Shown: positions 13,892-15,714 of the stretch, in pieces
Numbering within the stretch: position 1 is the stretch's first letter
Layout: every line of letters starts with the position of its first letter
NCBI GenBank assembly: GCA_041746855.1
Contig: JBGTGG010000318.1
Span: 1 to 15,714, forward strand
Length of the DNA: 15,714 nt
Source of the DNA: JBGTGG01 sp041746855
Lineage (GTDB): Bacteria > Bacteroidota > Bacteroidia > Cytophagales > Cyclobacteriaceae
Direction of reading: 5' to 3'
The notes under the pieces: model-generated
Told to the model about the DNA's origin: nothing
The model's input: only the letters and a program-made list of their open reading frames with translations
The model's database searches: none
Position numbers and translations under genes: made by a program

Positions 13892-13923
13892 CCTCCTGAG
13901 CAATCAGGAGGTTTTATTTTTTT
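13892..13923 (+). terminator. Intrinsic terminator abutting the DUF2752 start codon
   Basis: CCTCCTGA (13892-13899) and TCAGGAGG (13904-13911) form a perfect 8-bp stem closed by a GCAA tetraloop, followed by TTTTATTTTTTT (13912-13923). It ends the 61-codon gene's transcript. The next ATG, at 13924, follows the T-tract directly, so any transcript of the downstream genes from this side must read through it. Confidence 0.9.
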
Positions 13924-14214
13924 ATGACGATTAAGAATTTGCCAATCGAGGCAGTTTGTTGGAGTATAGGATTGGTGGTGCTTGCATTTTTAAACCCGGC
14001 CGACAACCATGTTTCTATTTGCCCGTTCAATCATTTCGGATGGGATTTTTGTCCGGGTTGTGGCCTTGGACGATCCGTAACTTTTCTTCTTCATGGCGAT
14101 GTTAAACAATCTTTGGCAACTCATCCCTTGGGAATTTTTGCAGTTCCAATTTTATTGTATCGAATTTATCAACTAACCAAAACACACTTCCACGCTTATG
14201 GCAAAAGTAATTGA
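13924..14214 (+). CDS. DUF2752 membrane protein
   Basis: 96 residues with two predicted membrane helices (about 9-24 and 68-82) around the family core: CPF (Cys33), then GWDFCPGCGLGRSVTFLLHGD with Cys43 and Cys46. The three Cys and the following Gly-rich GLGRS are the DUF2752 hallmark; the family's biochemical role is unknown, though the cysteines suggest metal binding or redox at the membrane. ATG at 13924 is the only good start; later GTG codons would cut the first helix. The start directly follows the T-tract of a terminator, leaving no room for a ribosome binding site beyond the hairpin. Its 3' end overlaps the TM2 gene by 17 bases, so translation of the two is probably coupled. Confidence 0.88.
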   Translation: MTIKNLPIEAVCWSIGLVVLAFLNPADNHVSICPFNHFGWDFCPGCGLGRSVTFLLHGDVKQSLATHPLGIFAVPILLYRIYQLTKTHFHAYGKSN

Positions 14215-14539
14215 TGTACTTCCTGAACTACAAGGTGAAGAAATGCTTTACGTTCAGAAACTGATGAATGATTGGGATATTGAAAAAGCGAGGTCATTCG
14301 CGGGTGTGTATCGAGCAAGAAGAAAGGACCCACAACTTATTTTACTAACGGCATTGCTAGGCTTAATTATAGTGGCGGGTGTTCATCGATTGTTGATAGG
14401 GCAGATAGGGATGGGACTTTTGTATTTGTTTACCGGAGGTTTGTGTCTGATCGGAACGATTATCGATTTGGTGAACCATCAACAACTCGCTTTTGAATTC
14501 AATCAAAAAGTTGCCCATGAAGTAGCGAGCATCGTGTAA
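14198..14539 (+). CDS. TM2-domain membrane protein
   Basis: 113 residues. A soluble helical N-terminus (about 1-44, ending in basic RARRKD) precedes a TM2 domain (about 43-92): two membrane helices joined by a short turn, with LLGLIIVAGVHRLLIGQIGMGLLYLFTGG and the closing GTIIDLV matching the family pattern 'G..G.HR...G....G.L...T.G..G...D'. The last 20 residues are a soluble helix. TM2 proteins are small and widespread, without an established bacterial function. It overlaps the upstream DUF2752 gene by 17 bases in another frame, an arrangement that suggests the two products work together. The stop codon is one base away from the stop of the convergent queG. Confidence 0.88.
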   Translation: MAKVIDVLPELQGEEMLYVQKLMNDWDIEKARSFAGVYRARRKDPQLILLTALLGLIIVAGVHRLLIGQIGMGLLYLFTGGLCLIGTIIDLVNHQQLAFEFNQKVAHEVASIV

Positions 14540-14540
14540 G

Positions 14541-15473
14541 CTATGATTGGTTTGCAAATTTGATATTGCGTTTCAATCCTTCGAGCTTGGTTCGCTTTAC
14601 TGCGGATTTTTTGAAAACTTTTTGAAAGACATCTTCGGTAATTTCTTGCCACTCATTTTTTGTCATGGATGAAAGCCCTTCATTTGGCTGGAATCGTTTT
14701 TCATCGTGTGGTTTTGAAAAACGATTCCACGGACAAACATCCTGGCAGATGTCACAACCGAAAATCCAGTTTTCAAATTTTCCTTTTACATCAGTAGGGA
14801 TTTCTTCTTTTAGCTCAATGGTGAAATACGAAATGCATTTACTTCCATCCACAACATAAGGTTGCGGAATAGCATCGGTTGGACAAGCGTCCATGCAGGC
14901 AGTACACGTGCCGCAGTAATCTTTCATAGGACCATCATGCTCAAGGGGCAGGTCAAGAATTAATTCTGCAAGGAAGAAAAAACTTCCCATCTCCCGATTC
15001 AGCAATAAACTGTTCTTTCCGATCCAGCCGAGACCGCTACGTTTTGCAAGCGCACGCTCCATCACAGGGGCCGAGTCAACAAAAGCACGCCCGCTTACTT
15101 CTCCAATTTCATCTTGAATCAGCTCCATGAAATTTTTCAGCTTATCTTTAATTACAAAATGATAGTCTTCACCATAAGCGTACTTGGCAATTTTGTAATC
15201 ATCGTTTTTCGCAAGGTCTTTTTCAGGATAGTAATTATATACAAGTGAAATCACAGATTTTGCCCCCGGCACAAGAAGGGAAGGGTCGAGCCGCTTGTCG
15301 AAATGGTTTTCCATGTACGCCATTTGACCGTGGTATTTTTTTGTCAGCCATTCCTCAACTTTGGGTGCTTCATCTTCCAAAAATTCTGCTTTCGTGATTC
15401 CACAAAAGGAGAACCCTAATTGGGCCGCTGTTGCTTTAATGAAGTCCGTATTTTTTTTAATGGATGATTTCAC
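14541..15473 (-). CDS. queG: Epoxyqueuosine reductase
   Basis: 310 residues. This cobalamin- and iron-sulfur-dependent enzyme carries out the last step of queuosine synthesis, reducing epoxyqueuosine to queuosine in the anticodon wobble position of GUN tRNAs. The cobalamin-binding reductase part (about 8-180) includes GRAFVDSAPVMER (with Asp133 at the expected catalytic acid position) and GLGWIGKNSLLL. A ferredoxin-like part follows with CGTCTACMDACP (Cys187, 190, 193, 197), Cys213, and CDICQDVCPWN (Cys240, 243, 247) for two [4Fe-4S] clusters. It lacks the C-terminal HEAT-like extension of the longer E. coli type. Translation starts at GTG (15471-15473); the next in-frame Met is residue 51. 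It starts nine bases after the ruvB stop, so the two are cotranscribed. Confidence 0.96.
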   Translation of the reverse strand: MKSSIKKNTDFIKATAAQLGFSFCGITKAEFLEDEAPKVEEWLTKKYHGQMAYMENHFDKRLDPSLLVPGAKSVISLVYNYYPEKDLAKNDDYKIAKYAYGEDYHFVIKDKLKNFMELIQDEIGEVSGRAFVDSAPVMERALAKRSGLGWIGKNSLLLNREMGSFFFLAELILDLPLEHDGPMKDYCGTCTACMDACPTDAIPQPYVVDGSKCISYFTIELKEEIPTDVKGKFENWIFGCDICQDVCPWNRFSKPHDEKRFQPNEGLSSMTKNEWQEITEDVFQKVFKKSAVKRTKLEGLKRNIKFANQS

Positions 15474-15482
15474 GAGTAATCG

Positions 15483-15714
15483 TTAATCAAAAAGGCCGGG
15501 ACGTTTCAAAGCAGGAATTGCAATTTTAAGATGCGTGTATGCAAAAGCGGTGGCTTCCCTGCCGCGCGAGGTGCGTTTGATATATCCTTCCTGAATCAAG
15601 AAAGGTTCATACACTTCTTCAATGGTTTCCGCTTCTTCACCAACCGCGGTTGCAATAGTGGAAAGCCCTACCGGCCCGCCTTTGAATTTTTCTATAATGG
15701 TAGTAAGGATGCGG
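15483..15714 (-). CDS. ruvB: Holliday junction branch migration ATPase RuvB (3' part)
   Basis: The last 76 codons of ruvB, running off the right edge. The visible part is the C-terminal winged-helix DNA-binding domain: GGPVGLSTIATAVGEEAETIEEVYEP, then FLIQEGYIKRTSRGREATAFAY and a final KRPGLFD. RuvB is the hexameric motor that, with RuvA and RuvC, drives branch migration of recombination intermediates. Its TAA stop (15483-15485) lies in the same frame as queG, which begins three codons later. The ruvB-queG order is common in Bacteroidota as I recall, and supports the phylum assignment. Confidence 0.96.
   Translation of the reverse strand, partial: RILTTIIEKFKGGPVGLSTIATAVGEEAETIEEVYEPFLIQEGYIKRTSRGREATAFAYTHLKIAIPALKRPGLFD

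Noticed and set aside
1..15714. tRNA, rRNA, CRISPR arrays, transposases, phage or defence genes
   Set aside because: Looked for by eye on both strands; no cloverleaf, regularly spaced repeat array or such protein family was recognised.

Overview
The window looks like chromosomal DNA from a member of the Bacteroidota, most likely a Cytophagales-type environmental bacterium. The reasons are the gene content (BatD, an Nfu protein, a DUF2752/TM2 pair, a ruvB-queG pair, a DUF6252-like lipoprotein pair, a sensor with GAF and PAS domains), mostly absent Shine-Dalgarno sequences, one good TAnnTTTG-type -7 box, moderate AT-richness, and short ATACTGG-type intergenic repeats. No tRNA, rRNA, CRISPR array, transposase or phage gene was seen.

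Left part (1-5808): the 3' end of a tRNA-dihydrouridine synthase gene (dusB-like), a palindromic repeat, an EamA/DMT permease and an S9-family prolyl oligopeptidase-type lipoprotein are all on the plus strand. A hairpin and a second ATACTGG-type repeat separate them from a convergent minus-strand gene. That gene encodes a membrane protein with GAF and two PAS domains but no recognisable output domain.

Middle (5809-7365): this is the most accessory-looking part. Two tandem paralogous lipoprotein genes are each preceded, at an identical 10-base distance, by the conserved 3' tail of an otherwise missing reading frame. It appears to be a duplicated fossil module. A strong minus-strand intrinsic terminator lies upstream of the sensor gene, where no complete upstream gene explains it.

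Right-middle (7425-13555, all minus strand): two tandem glutamate/dicarboxylate:cation symporter paralogues are followed by an Nfu-type iron-sulfur scaffold gene, probably as one transcript. A 314-base gene-free region contains nested inverted repeats. Chorismate synthase (aroC) lies 20 bases downstream of an isolated batD, whose likely promoter and ribosome binding site are visible.

Right end (13683-15714): a 61-codon gene has a coding region that can fold into at least four strong consecutive hairpins. It ends in a textbook terminator whose U-tract touches the start codon of a DUF2752 gene, which in turn overlaps a TM2-domain gene. A convergent ruvB-queG pair (DNA branch migration; queuosine tRNA modification) closes the window. 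The structured small gene and its read-through junction with DUF2752/TM2 are the best candidate for something undescribed; the fossil-tail/lipoprotein module is second.
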